From Bizionia sp. M204 (GTDB lineage: Bacteria > Bacteroidota > Bacteroidia > Flavobacteriales > Flavobacteriaceae): a stretch of DNA of 64,000 nt. Shown piece by piece: positions 31,852-39,021 of the stretch. The position numbers and the translations under genes were made by a program. The notes beneath the pieces were generated by a model. That model was not told where the DNA came from. It saw only the letters and a program-made list of their open reading frames with translations, and made no database searches. The DNA is taken from assembly GCF_023205095.1 (NCBI RefSeq), contig NZ_CP046242.1, forward strand, positions 2,221,001 through 2,285,000, in the 5' to 3' direction. Position 1 is the stretch's first letter; each line of letters begins with the position of its first letter.

Positions 31852-31869
31852 ATTAAAAGAAATTTTTAA

Positions 31870-32088
31870 ATGGATATTCAAACAACAAAACTTGAACTAC
31901 TCAAAACAATTTTGGAGACTGAAAATACTGATTTCATCCAAAGAATAGCTGACTTTGTGAAAAAAGAAAAAGTAGATTTTTGGGACGAATTGTCTTTATC
32001 TGAACAATCTGAAATAAAACAAGGTATTGAGGAATTGGATAAAGGGAAAAGGGTTTCCTACGAGTCATTCCTAAAGAAAATTTCTTAA
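31870..32088 (+). CDS. Antitoxin of a RelE/ParE-type module (C36)
   Basis: 72 residues, acidic, helical, with the pattern of the short addiction-module antitoxins (FVKKEKVDFWDELSLSEQSEIKQGIEELDKGKRVSYESF) common before RelE/ParE toxins in Bacteroidota; long runs here are only two adjoining motifs, WDELS and IEELDKGKRVSYE. Such antitoxins bind the toxin through the C-terminal segment. The stop overlaps the toxin start by one base (TAATG). Last cassette of the array. Confidence 0.8.
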   Translation: MDIQTTKLELLKTILETENTDFIQRIADFVKKEKVDFWDELSLSEQSEIKQGIEELDKGKRVSYESFLKKIS

Positions 32089-32393
32089 TGAAAGTATTCT
32101 TATCCGAACTTGCCGAATCAAAACTTCTTAAGCTATCCGAATATTTATTGGATGAGTGGAACTTAAAAACTCGTGACAAGTTTATCTCAAAACTAAACGA
32201 TAAAATTAAACAAATATCAAATCAACCTGATAGTTGTCCAAAATCATCGGAATTTAAAAATCTTTATAAATGTGTTGTAACAAAGCAAACGACATTTTTC
32301 TATAGAATAATAGCTGAACGAAAAGAAATAGAAATAATTACGATTTTTGACACACGACAAAATCCTGATAAGTTAAAAAAAGACATAGATTAA
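32088..32393 (+). CDS. RelE/ParE-family toxin (C36)
   Basis: 101 residues: N-terminal helix pair (LAESKLLKLSEYLLDEW), a central FISKLNDKIKQIS helix, NQPDSCPKS, then strands YKCVVTKQTTFFYRI and IEIITIFDTRQNP, which is the standard fold order of the RelE/ParE superfamily. The Y-R pair in the last strands and the DxRQ/HP-like end are typical of family toxins that act as gyrase inhibitors or ribosome-dependent RNases. Full length; coupled to the antitoxin by TAATG. Confidence 0.85.
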   Translation: MKVFLSELAESKLLKLSEYLLDEWNLKTRDKFISKLNDKIKQISNQPDSCPKSSEFKNLYKCVVTKQTTFFYRIIAERKEIEIITIFDTRQNPDKLKKDID

Positions 32394-32404
32394 AAAGTAC
32401 GAAA

Positions 32405-32411
32405 GCCCAAC
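32405..32411 (+). repeat. Terminal half-site R36, end of the array
   Basis: GCCCAAC, extended AAGCCCAAC, pairs over 9 bases with GTTGGGCTT opening C36. It is followed by ATGCGTATA, like the arm of other repeats, but no matching second arm or GTT box follows, so the last repeat is truncated or decayed. Confidence 0.7.
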
Positions 32412-32857
32412 ATGCGTATAAACCAAATTAAAAACACTTAACCCATTAATTTTTAGAATACATAATATTCCTATTTTTCTTTTCAAATGAAAAGAACTTT
32501 CCGAGGTTCCGGGCTCATGCGTTAAGAATGGCAATGGCATCCTTTTTTAAGCCAATCTTCTGGTTTGATGTTGCCTATCATTTTTTTTTAACGGACCTCT
32601 TACACACTGCTGTAAATTTAACATGGATATGGCAAAAATGGATGCAGATTTTTTTAAACGGTTTTAATTTACAAAACTTCGGCTCTTTAAAATTTATTTA
32701 ATATTAGTTCTATACATTGATTGCCATGCAATGAAATTTCAAAACTTTGATTTCAGTTGGCAGAACAAGCCATATTAACAAGAAATCTACAGGCCAAAAT
32801 AACGTCTTTTTATTTCTGTAATATTATCTTTACACCTAAAGTCTAAACACTAAATGA
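32412..32857. other. Junction between array and core chromosome, no gene seen
   Basis: About 445 bases, AT-rich, no ORF on either strand. It holds the decayed end of the last repeat and, at 32519-32549, a degenerate copy of the hairpin found downstream of the antiporter gene. A promoter for the antiporter should lie at its right end, where TATCTTTAC (32825-32833) is a near match to the -7 element. Confidence 0.6.
32519..32549 (+). repeat. Degenerate hairpin copy shared with 34409-34440
   Basis: GCGTTAAGAATGGCAATGGC then ATCCTTTTTT; one base differs from the copy after the antiporter gene (AAGGATGG), breaking one pair of the stem. Confidence 0.6.
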
Positions 32858-34321
32858 ATGAATTTAACCATAGATAATATACTTTTAATTGGCTCTTTAT
32901 TACTTCTTATCAGTGTTCTTGCTGGTAAAACTTCCTATAAATTTGGAGTACCCACTTTATTACTCTTTTTAACAATTGGAATGTTAGCCGGTTCTGACGG
33001 TATTGGAGGTATTCGTTTTGATGACCCAAAACTTGCTCAATTTATTGGTATGGTATCACTTAATTTTATTTTATTTTCAGGTGGTCTGGACACCAATTGG
33101 AAAGCTGTTAAACCCATTCTTCGTGAAGGTATTGCCCTTTCTACATTAGGCGTCTTATTTACTGCTGTTTCGCTTGGTTCATTTGTTTGGTTTATTACTG
33201 ATTTCACTATTTATGAGAGTTTATTATTAGGCTCCATCGTATCTTCCACAGATGCCGCTGCCGTATTTTCTATTTTGAGATCAAAAAGTCTAGCATTAAA
33301 AACAAATTTAAGACCCACTTTAGAGTTAGAAAGTGGAAGTAACGACCCAATGGCGTATGTTTTAACAATTGCATTTTTAACCTTGGTTATTAACCAAGAC
33401 CAAAGCTTTGTATCTATAATTCCATTGTTTTTTCAACAAATGATTTTTGGTGGTCTTGCGGGTATTCTCTTTGGAATATCAAGCAAATATATCATCAACA
33501 AAATAAAACTGGATTTTGAAGGCCTCTACCCTGTTTTAGTTATTGCTTTGATGTTTATTACATTTTCTACAACTAATTTTATAGGTGGCAATGGGTTTCT
33601 TGCCATTTACATTTGTGCCGTTTATTTAGGCAATCAAGACTTAATACATAAAAAAACCATCATGAAAATGTTTGATGGTTTCGCTTGGCTAATGCAAATT
33701 GTACTATTCCTGACTTTAGGTTTGCTTGTTTTCCCTTCACAAATTATCCCGTATATGGGTATTGGACTCTTGATCTCGTTATTCCTTATAGTTATTGCGC
33801 GACCCATAGGTGTATTTCTCAGTCTTATATTTTTCAAAATGAAAATGAAAAGAAGGTTTTATATTTCTTGGGTTGGTTTGCGTGGCGCGGTACCAATTGT
33901 GTTTGCAACTTATCCACTTTTGGCAGGAATTGATAAAGCCAATATGATTTTTAACATTGTATTTTTTATTTCTGTTACGTCTATTTTAATTCAGGGAACT
34001 ACACTTTCTATTGTTGCAAAATGGTTGGGTGTAGGCATACCAGAAAAGCAAAAAAAACTGACTACCACGGATATGCTATTGGCGGAAAACCCCAAAGCGG
34101 AAATGAAAGAATTACAAATAACATCAGACTGTTATGCTGTTAACAAGAAAATAGTTGAATTAGGCTTCCCTAAAAACGCAATTATTGCAATGATTAAAAG
34201 AGATGACAGCTATATTATTCCAAACGGATTAACAAAAATTGAGACAAAAGACATTCTTATTGTTTTAGCAGATAAACCCAAAATTTTTGATGAAGTTTAC
34301 AGAAATCTGAAATCACAATGA
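32858..34321 (+). CDS. K+/Na+-proton antiporter, CPA1/NhaP2 type with TrkA-C domain
   Basis: 487 residues. About twelve membrane helices over residues 1-395 form the cation/proton antiporter core, with SSTDAAAVFSILRS and LESGSNDPMAY, the acidic pair typical of CPA1 exchangers of the NhaP2/CvrA kind. Residues ~410-487 are a RCK/TrkA-C-like regulatory domain (ELQITSDCYAVNKKIVELGFP, GLTKIETKDILIVLAD). It expels K+ or Na+ in exchange for protons at the inner membrane. Start at ATG 32858 because the overlapping ATG at 32854 runs into a stop after seven codons. It stands alone, first core gene after the array. Confidence 0.88.
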   Translation: MNLTIDNILLIGSLLLLISVLAGKTSYKFGVPTLLLFLTIGMLAGSDGIGGIRFDDPKLAQFIGMVSLNFILFSGGLDTNWKAVKPILREGIALSTLGVLFTAVSLGSFVWFITDFTIYESLLLGSIVSSTDAAAVFSILRSKSLALKTNLRPTLELESGSNDPMAYVLTIAFLTLVINQDQSFVSIIPLFFQQMIFGGLAGILFGISSKYIINKIKLDFEGLYPVLVIALMFITFSTTNFIGGNGFLAIYICAVYLGNQDLIHKKTIMKMFDGFAWLMQIVLFLTLGLLVFPSQIIPYMGIGLLISLFLIVIARPIGVFLSLIFFKMKMKRRFYISWVGLRGAVPIVFATYPLLAGIDKANMIFNIVFFISVTSILIQGTTLSIVAKWLGVGIPEKQKKLTTTDMLLAENPKAEMKELQITSDCYAVNKKIVELGFPKNAIIAMIKRDDSYIIPNGLTKIETKDILIVLADKPKIFDEVYRNLKSQ

Positions 34322-34408
34322 ATTCTTTAGATCAATCTATATTATTGACATTTTAGCATCTCAACTTGCTAACTATTGAAGTGTTAAATTTTATGGCTAG
34401 CCGTAAGC

Positions 34409-34440
34409 GCGTTAAGGATGGCAATGGCATCCTTTTTTTA
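34409..34440 (+). terminator. Hairpin terminator after the antiporter gene
   Basis: GCGTTAAGGATGGCAATGGC followed by ATCCTTTTTTTA: stem GGATG/CATCC with loop GCAATGG, then seven T. A nearly identical sequence is at 32519. Confidence 0.65.
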
Positions 34441-34641
34441 CGTCTATACGTAAAAAGAGATATAATGGACAGCCTGACTTTTTACGCCAAATCCCTAATT
34501 TAATGTTGGAAACGGCATTTTTTAGCGTAAAAAGGAACGCCCAAAAAAATAATAGTACCTTTTTGTAACAAAAACTGCTTTGCGTACGTATAACTATATA
34601 GAACACGTTGTTCGCACAATTTAATTAGAGAAAGAACGTAC

Positions 34642-35505
34642 ATGAGACAACTTAAAATTACCAAGCAGGTTACGAATAGAGAAACTGCTTCGTTAGACAA
34701 ATATCTTCAAGAAATAGGAAAAGTTGACTTAATTACCGCAGACGAGGAAGTAGAATTAGCACAGCGCATAAAAGCGGGTGATCAGGTGGCTTTAGAAAAG
34801 TTAACCAAAGCTAATTTACGTTTTGTAGTTTCGGTGGCTAAGCAATACCAAAACCAAGGTTTAACGTTGCCAGATTTAATTAATGAAGGAAATTTAGGCC
34901 TTATTAAAGCGGCTCAACGTTTTGATGAAACGCGTGGTTTTAAATTTATTTCGTACGCTGTTTGGTGGATTCGTCAATCTATCCTACAAGCTTTAGCGGA
35001 GCAATCACGTATTGTGCGTTTACCGTTAAACAAAATTGGATCTATTAACAAGATTAATAAAACCTTTGCTTTCTTGGAGCAAGCGCATGAGCGCCCACCA
35101 AGTGCCGAGGAAATTGCCAAAGAATTGGACATGACCATTAACGATGTTAAGGAGTCTATGAAAAATTCAGGGCGTCACGTAAGTATGGATGCGCCTTTAG
35201 TTGAAGGTGAAGATAGTAACTTATATGATGTATTAAATTCTGGTGAATCGCCAAATCCAGATCGTGATTTATTACATGAATCCTTACGTACAGAAATTGA
35301 ACGTGCTTTGGAAACCTTAACACCTCGTGAAGCGGACGTAATTCGGTTATACTTTGGTTTAGGAAACCAACACCCAATGACGTTAGAAGAAATTGGTGAA
35401 ACCTTTGACTTAACGCGTGAACGTGTAAGACAAATTAAAGAAAAAGCTATTCGTAGATTGAAACATACGTCTAGAAGCAAAATATTGAAAACTTATTTAG
35501 GATAA
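34642..35505 (+). CDS. rpoD: Primary RNA polymerase sigma factor
   Basis: 287 residues, the short form usual in Bacteroidota, which lacks most of region 1.1. Visible are region 1.2 ([20 protein letters not shown]), region 2 with the RpoD box ([27 protein letters not shown]), region 3 and the region 4.2 helix-turn-helix ([28 protein letters not shown]). It directs polymerase to the TAnnTTTG-type promoters seen in this window. Single gene with a 320-base upstream region and two hairpins behind it. Essential core gene. Confidence 0.96.
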   Translation: MRQLKITKQVTNRETASLDKYLQEIGKVDLITADEEVELAQRIKAGDQVALEKLTKANLRFVVSVAKQYQNQGLTLPDLINEGNLGLIKAAQRFDETRGFKFISYAVWWIRQSILQALAEQSRIVRLPLNKIGSINKINKTFAFLEQAHERPPSAEEIAKELDMTINDVKESMKNSGRHVSMDAPLVEGEDSNLYDVLNSGESPNPDRDLLHESLRTEIERALETLTPREADVIRLYFGLGNQHPMTLEEIGETFDLTRERVRQIKEKAIRRLKHTSRSKILKTYLG

Positions 35506-35510
35506 GTTTT

Positions 35511-35603
35511 AAATTCCAATATGTGAAAACAGAAATCCCTGTCTGCCTTATAGGCCGTCGATAACCAAGAAATTAGGTTTTGGAATTTTACATATTGGAA
35601 TTT
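35511..35603 (+). repeat. 13-bp inverted repeat downstream of rpoD
   Basis: AAATTCCAATATG at 35511-35523 and its exact complement CATATTGGAATTT at 35591-35603 enclose 67 bases. The right arm overlaps a direct repeat TTGGAATTTTACA. It begins 6 bases after the rpoD stop and could fold in the 3' end of the message. Confidence 0.6.
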
Positions 35604-35613
35604 TACAGTAACA

Positions 35614-35641
35614 AACAGTTACAACATAACTGTTCGTTTTT
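35614..35641 (+). terminator. Terminator-like hairpin after rpoD
   Basis: AACAGTTA-caaca-TAACTGTT followed by CGTTTTTTG: eight perfect pairs and a T run. Confidence 0.75.
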
Positions 35642-35653
35642 TGATTGATGAAA

Positions 35654-35688
35654 GAACCCAGAGCTGATTACTCTGGGTTCATTTTTTA
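35654..35688 (+). terminator. Second strong terminator after rpoD
   Basis: GAACCCAGAG-ctgatta-CTCTGGGTTC then ATTTTTTATA: ten perfect GC-rich pairs and a T run. Confidence 0.85.
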
Positions 35689-35805
35689 TATTATATTTCC
35701 ATTTCCCCAAAGGAAAAATTTTGAGTCTACCCCTAAATACTATTTGAAAAGGAAGGACTTTTAAAAGACTTTATTACCTTTACCGAAATATCAAAACAAC
35801 ACATA

Positions 35806-36468
35806 ATGAACGCAAAAGTAATAGCACCTTCTATGCTTGCTGCCGATTTTGGCAACTTACAACGTGATACTGAAATGGTTAATAATAGTGATGCCGATTG
35901 GTTTCATATAGATGTCATGGATGGTCATTTTGTACCGAATATTTCTTACGGCTTCCCTATTATTCAAGCAATAAAAAAGCACGCTACCAAGCCATTAGAC
36001 GTCCATTTAATGATTGAGAAACCGGAACGCTACATTGAAGAATTTGCTAAAGTTGGTGCGGATATTATTACAGTTCATTACGAATCTACGGTGCATTTAC
36101 ACCGAACCTTAACCCAAATTGAAGATGCTGGCTGTAAAGCGGGTGTGGTATTAAATTTAACAACACCTATTAATGTGCTGGAAGACATATTGCCAAAATG
36201 TTATATGGTATTATTAATGTCTATAAATCCAGGTTTTGGAGGTCAGAAGTTTGAAGATATTACCTACAATAGGATTAAGAAATTACGCCAAATGATAGAT
36301 GAGCAAGGTTTAAATACACGTATTGAAATAGATGGTGGCGTTACGGATAATAACATCAAGCAATTGGTTGCAGCTGGTGCTGATGCTTTTGTTGCCGGAA
36401 GTCATGTTTTTAAAAGTGATAATCCTACTGAAACAATTAAGAAGCTTAAAGCACTTGCTAACGGATAA
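35806..36468 (+). CDS. rpe: Ribulose-phosphate 3-epimerase
   Basis: 220 residues, normal length. TIM-barrel enzyme interconverting ribulose 5-phosphate and xylulose 5-phosphate in the pentose-phosphate pathway. Signatures: APSMLAADFGNL at the start, WFHIDVMDGHFVPN with the metal-binding Asp and His, DVHLMIEKPE, SINPGFGGQKF and EIDGGVTDNNI with the second catalytic Asp. Monocistronic; followed by a two-way terminator shared with the convergent CBS gene. Confidence 0.96.
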   Translation: MNAKVIAPSMLAADFGNLQRDTEMVNNSDADWFHIDVMDGHFVPNISYGFPIIQAIKKHATKPLDVHLMIEKPERYIEEFAKVGADIITVHYESTVHLHRTLTQIEDAGCKAGVVLNLTTPINVLEDILPKCYMVLLMSINPGFGGQKFEDITYNRIKKLRQMIDEQGLNTRIEIDGGVTDNNIKQLVAAGADAFVAGSHVFKSDNPTETIKKLKALANG

Positions 36469-36490
36469 AAAAATACGTGTAAACGCATAA

Positions 36491-36512
36491 AAAAGCTCCT
36501 TTCGGAGCTTTT
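36491..36512. terminator. Two-way terminator between rpe and the CBS gene
   Basis: AAAAGCTCC-tttc-GGAGCTTTT, symmetric with A and T runs on both sides, between convergent genes. Confidence 0.85.
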
Positions 36513-36539
36513 TCGTTTTTAAATAATTAGTTAGTTAGT

Positions 36540-36959
36540 TTAAAATTGTTCTATTAAATAGTTTATTAGGTCGGTTGTGGTAACAATACCTACTAGTTTA
36601 TCATGGTCTACAACTGGTAAAGCGTGGAATTCTTTAACTGCTAAAATTTCAGCTACTTCTTTTATAGTTGTTGTGGAAGGTACACTGACTAAATTTTTAG
36701 CCATGACCTGCTCAATAGTAAACATATTGTAAACCACTGTATCTACAGAATCATCTTCTTCATCTACGGCATCTGCAAAACTAATACGCAATAAATCGGT
36801 ATAGCTTAACATACCTTTAATGGCATCACCACTAACCACAGGAATATGACGTATTTTTTTAGTTTTAAACAGCCTTTCAGCTGTTTCTAACTCATCGGTG
36901 TGATTTAATGTAATGACTGTTTTAGTCATGATTTCGGAAACTGGTGTGCGTTTTTTCAT
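36540..36959 (-). CDS. Two-CBS-domain protein
   Basis: 139 residues made almost only of two CBS domains (about 5-65 and 80-139): VSEIMTKTVITLNHTDELETA, RHIPVVSGDAIKGMLSYTDL and VMAKNLVSVPSTTTIKEVAE, HALPVVDHDKLVGIVTTTDL. CBS pairs bind adenosine nucleotides and act as energy sensors; stand-alone proteins of this size are common in Flavobacteriaceae and their targets are mostly unknown. Convergent with rpe, starting 77 bases from the next minus-strand gene. Confidence 0.9.
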   Translation of the reverse strand: MKKRTPVSEIMTKTVITLNHTDELETAERLFKTKKIRHIPVVSGDAIKGMLSYTDLLRISFADAVDEEDDSVDTVVYNMFTIEQVMAKNLVSVPSTTTIKEVAEILAVKEFHALPVVDHDKLVGIVTTTDLINYLIEQF

Positions 36960-37036
36960 AGTACTTGATTTTAAATTGTTTACTAAAAGTACGCAAGATA
37001 AACAGCAATAAATATGATAAAAATCAGCTAAAAGGA

Positions 37037-37930
37037 TTAATAACCTTCGAAATTAAAATTAAGCATTTGTTTGGTTTTAGCATATACTCTCGGGAATTGA
37101 GAACGAAACTCTTTTGGTGTTTCAATAAAGGTTTCAATAATAACCGCAACAAATTCGAAGGCATTGGTATACGCGTAATTTCGGATATATCCGGAGTTCA
37201 ATAAGCGCTGTCGCAACTCGGTTTCTTCAGCTAATACGTTTGCTAATTCTTTAAAAGTGTCCGCAAAAATGGTGGAACTAGCATCTCTGTTTTTTAAACT
37301 ATTGAAATGGATAGCATGTGCAAATTCATGAATACCTAAATTAAGATTATCATTGGAAACCGAGTAGCCTTCTACAAAATGCTCCCAGGATAAAACTAGC
37401 GCCTGCATCCTGGGGTTAAACTCACCTTTATGATGGGCGTCATTGGTTTCTGAATAGTAAGCCGAAGGATAAATAATGATACGCTTAATCATTTTTAAAC
37501 TGTAATCCCTAAAACCGAATGTAAGCATTATAGCTGTTGCCGATGTCATGACAATCATTTCGTCCGTGAGATCTAAATTATCACGACTCACAAATTGTTT
37601 CGATTTTATGAAGAATGCCAATCGGTGATGAAACACCCGTTTTTCCTTTTCAGATAAGCGTTGATAAAACCGGAATTCCGATTGTAAAAGCTGTTGTTGA
37701 CTAGCAGAAAGCTTTCTGTATGGTGGTACCAAATAGCGATATAGTGGTTTCCGTTTGATTAAAACATACCCTATATCAATCATATTAATAAGGGCATAAA
37801 ATACAAATGAGGAAAGCACAACCACTAGGAAAATTGCCATGACAACATAAAACAAAGGAATTTCGTCAGGCTTAAACATAAATGGTTCTTGGGATTGTAG
37901 GTTTATAAATTTAGGTATTTCAATATACAA
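37037..37930 (-). CDS. MtfA-like zinc metallopeptidase with membrane anchor
   Basis: 297 residues. One N-terminal membrane helix (about 27-53) is followed by a domain of the MtfA/DUF980 family: YRKLSASQQQLL, VMTSATAIMLTFGFRDY, the zinc site HEFAHAIHF (residues ~208-212 as HExxH) and later YAYTNAFEFVAVIIETF with the third acidic ligand, as in M48/M90-like gluzincins. Escherichia coli MtfA is a cytosolic peptidase that binds the regulator Mlc; here the domain is tethered to the membrane. The substrate is unknown. Confidence 0.85.
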   Translation of the reverse strand: MYIEIPKFINLQSQEPFMFKPDEIPLFYVVMAIFLVVVLSSFVFYALINMIDIGYVLIKRKPLYRYLVPPYRKLSASQQQLLQSEFRFYQRLSEKEKRVFHHRLAFFIKSKQFVSRDNLDLTDEMIVMTSATAIMLTFGFRDYSLKMIKRIIIYPSAYYSETNDAHHKGEFNPRMQALVLSWEHFVEGYSVSNDNLNLGIHEFAHAIHFNSLKNRDASSTIFADTFKELANVLAEETELRQRLLNSGYIRNYAYTNAFEFVAVIIETFIETPKEFRSQFPRVYAKTKQMLNFNFEGY

Positions 37931-38064
37931 ATAATGCGCAACTATTTATAGAGGTTTAAATATCTACATAATACTATTACATATGCTCAAGTAGATGGTT
38001 ATAAAAACAAAAACCACACCCATAATCTCAAGAAAACTTGATTTAAAGTGCGGTTTTATCGTAG

Positions 38065-38138
38065 TGACCTCGAGAGGGTTCGAACCTCCAACCATCAGAG
38101 CCGAAATCTGATATTCTATCCAGTTGAACTACGAGGCC
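38065..38138 (-). tRNA. tRNA-Arg (UCG anticodon)
   Basis: 74 nt on the minus strand. Acceptor stem GGCCTCG pairs with CGAGGTC (one G-U), discriminator A; D arm GTTCAACTGGATAGAA; anticodon stem TCAGA/TCTGA with loop TTTCGGC, giving anticodon TCG; T arm GGAGG-TTCGAAC-CCTCT. CCA is not encoded. A 24-base segment of its 5' half is repeated at 38439-38462. Confidence 0.95.
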
Positions 38139-38139
38139 A

Positions 38140-38397
38140 TTATTTGTTACTATTATTTGCTTTTATCTTATTTTTTATAAATTCTCTTCCAACACCAGTT
38201 TTAAAAAACCGTTCTCTTTCTATGGCTTCTTCCCTTGTCTTGAAAGATTCGAAATATACTAATTCCCAAGGAATATAACCCTTTGTAGACTTGGTTTTAC
38301 CAGAATTATGTTCCAACAGTCTACTAGCTATATTATCCGTGTGACCTTTATAGCGTCTTCCATCTACTTCGCTCTTTAAAACATATGTATAAAACAT
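38140..38397 (-). CDS. GIY-YIG endonuclease-domain protein (UPF0213/YhbQ-like)
   Basis: 85 residues, a single GIY-YIG domain: YTYVLKSEVDGRRYKGHTDN holds the two signature strands (YVL...YKG), followed by RLLEHNSGKTKSTKG with the catalytic Arg-type position and ESFKTREEAIERERFFK with the metal-binding Glu. Small stand-alone members are common and of unclear role, possibly DNA repair. The stop codon is 1 base from the 5' end of tRNA-Arg and a broken copy of that tRNA lies upstream of the gene, so gene and tRNA fragment may have arrived together. Confidence 0.88.
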   Translation of the reverse strand: MFYTYVLKSEVDGRRYKGHTDNIASRLLEHNSGKTKSTKGYIPWELVYFESFKTREEAIERERFFKTGVGREFIKNKIKANNSNK

Positions 38398-38410
38398 AAT
38401 TGCCTAAATT

Positions 38411-38462
38411 TGATATTCCCTGCCTGCTGGCAGGCAGGTATCCAGTTGAACTACGAGGCCAT
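38411..38462 (-). pseudogene. Partial tRNA-Arg copy split by a 20-bp palindrome
   Basis: TGATATTC (38411-38418) and TATCCAG...GGCCAT (38439-38462) are exact copies of adjacent parts of tRNA-Arg (38109-38140). Between them sits CCTGCCTGCTGGCAGGCAGG (38419-38438), an 8-bp-arm hairpin inserted without loss of tRNA bases. Only the 5' acceptor strand, D arm and part of the anticodon stem are present, so it cannot be a functional tRNA. Confidence 0.8.
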
Positions 38463-38463
38463 A

Positions 38464-38483
38464 AATTCCTGCGAAAGCAGGAA
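38464..38483. repeat. Hairpin ATTCCTGC-gaaa-GCAGGAAT
   Basis: Perfect 8-bp arms with a GAAA loop, next to the tRNA fragment and behind yqeY. Palindromes of this sort are scattered through many Flavobacteriaceae genomes; there is no T run to make it a good terminator. Confidence 0.6.
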
Positions 38484-38499
38484 TCTATATTAAAAATAT

Positions 38500-38949
38500 T
38501 TAAGACAACTTAGCCTTTACAATATTTGAAATTGTTTTTCCATCTGCTTGACCTGCTAATTCTTGACTAACAATGCCCATTACTTTTCCCATATCTTTCA
38601 TACCTTCTGCCCCAATACTGTCAATAGTTGCAACTACAACTGCTTCAATTTCTTCATCAGATAGGGCTTCTGGTAAGAACTGACTGATAACTTCCGCTTC
38701 ATCAATTTCTGGCAGCGCTAAATCTTTTCTATCTTGTTCTAAATAAATAGCGGCACTATCCTTACGTTGCTTAACAAGTTTTTGAAGTATTTTCAACTCC
38801 TGTTCCTCGGTTAATTCGGTTTGAGCTCCTGATTCTGTTTGCGCTAAAAGAATAGCAGACTTAACAGCACGTAAAGCGGTTAATGCCGTTTGGTCTTTTG
38901 CTTTCATGGCGGTTTTCATAGCCGTCATTATATCTTGTTGTAAGCTCAT
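38500..38949 (-). CDS. yqeY: YqeY/GatB-like domain protein
   Basis: 149 residues, all helical, with the family pattern: MKAKDQTALTALRAVKSAI, ELTEEQELKILQKLVKQRKDSA, ISQFLPEALSDEEIE and the final MKDMGKVMGIVSQELAGQADGKTISNIVK, which equals the tRNA-binding tail domain of GatB. Stand-alone YqeY proteins are widespread; a role in tRNA amidotransfer or tRNA binding is likely but unproven. It follows ftsZ in the same direction behind a terminator, the usual order in Flavobacteriaceae. Confidence 0.93.
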   Translation of the reverse strand: MSLQQDIMTAMKTAMKAKDQTALTALRAVKSAILLAQTESGAQTELTEEQELKILQKLVKQRKDSAAIYLEQDRKDLALPEIDEAEVISQFLPEALSDEEIEAVVVATIDSIGAEGMKDMGKVMGIVSQELAGQADGKTISNIVKAKLS

Positions 38950-39021
38950 AATAGGAAATTAATTGTACCGCGAAGATAACAAGAAAAATAGATTTTGACC
39001 GTGATGAAAATGATAAAAATT

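Larger units (their letters stand above)
1..32411 (+). mobile_element. Integron-type gene-cassette array (36 cassettes, integrase not in window)
   Basis: Thirty-five full palindromic repeats plus a terminal half-site divide this stretch into cassettes C1 (cut by the window edge) to C36; cassette n ends with repeat n. Each repeat has a left box ending in AAC and a right box starting with GTT, and the boxes at the two ends of one cassette are reverse complements. A cassette duplicated exactly from TT to G shows where recombination cuts. Nearly all genes read rightward with the repeat at their 3' end, which places attI and the integrase left of position 1. No tyrosine recombinase, transposase or phage gene is seen here. 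Homology to integrons is inferred from architecture; the recombinase is unseen, so a related system with another enzyme remains possible. Confidence 0.85.

Noticed and set aside
241-32411. The regular repeats as a CRISPR array
   Set aside because: Repeats are 130-200 bp imperfect palindromes with gene-sized intervals; CRISPR repeats are about 25-40 bp with equally short spacers, and no cas gene is present.
1-32411. A conjugative, phage or IS-type element
   Set aside because: No transposase, relaxase, phage structural gene or recombinase is found among the readable genes; intervals are bounded by the attC-like boxes instead of IS ends.
32412-32860. A hidden attI or integrase remnant at the right end of the array
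   Set aside because: Polarity puts attI at the left, and no recombinase fragment can be read here on either strand.
34594-34616. ACACGTTGTTCGCAC before rpoD as a stray right box
   Set aside because: GTTGTTC after a TATA-like stretch resembles a repeat end, but there is no paired left box or arm; chance is sufficient.
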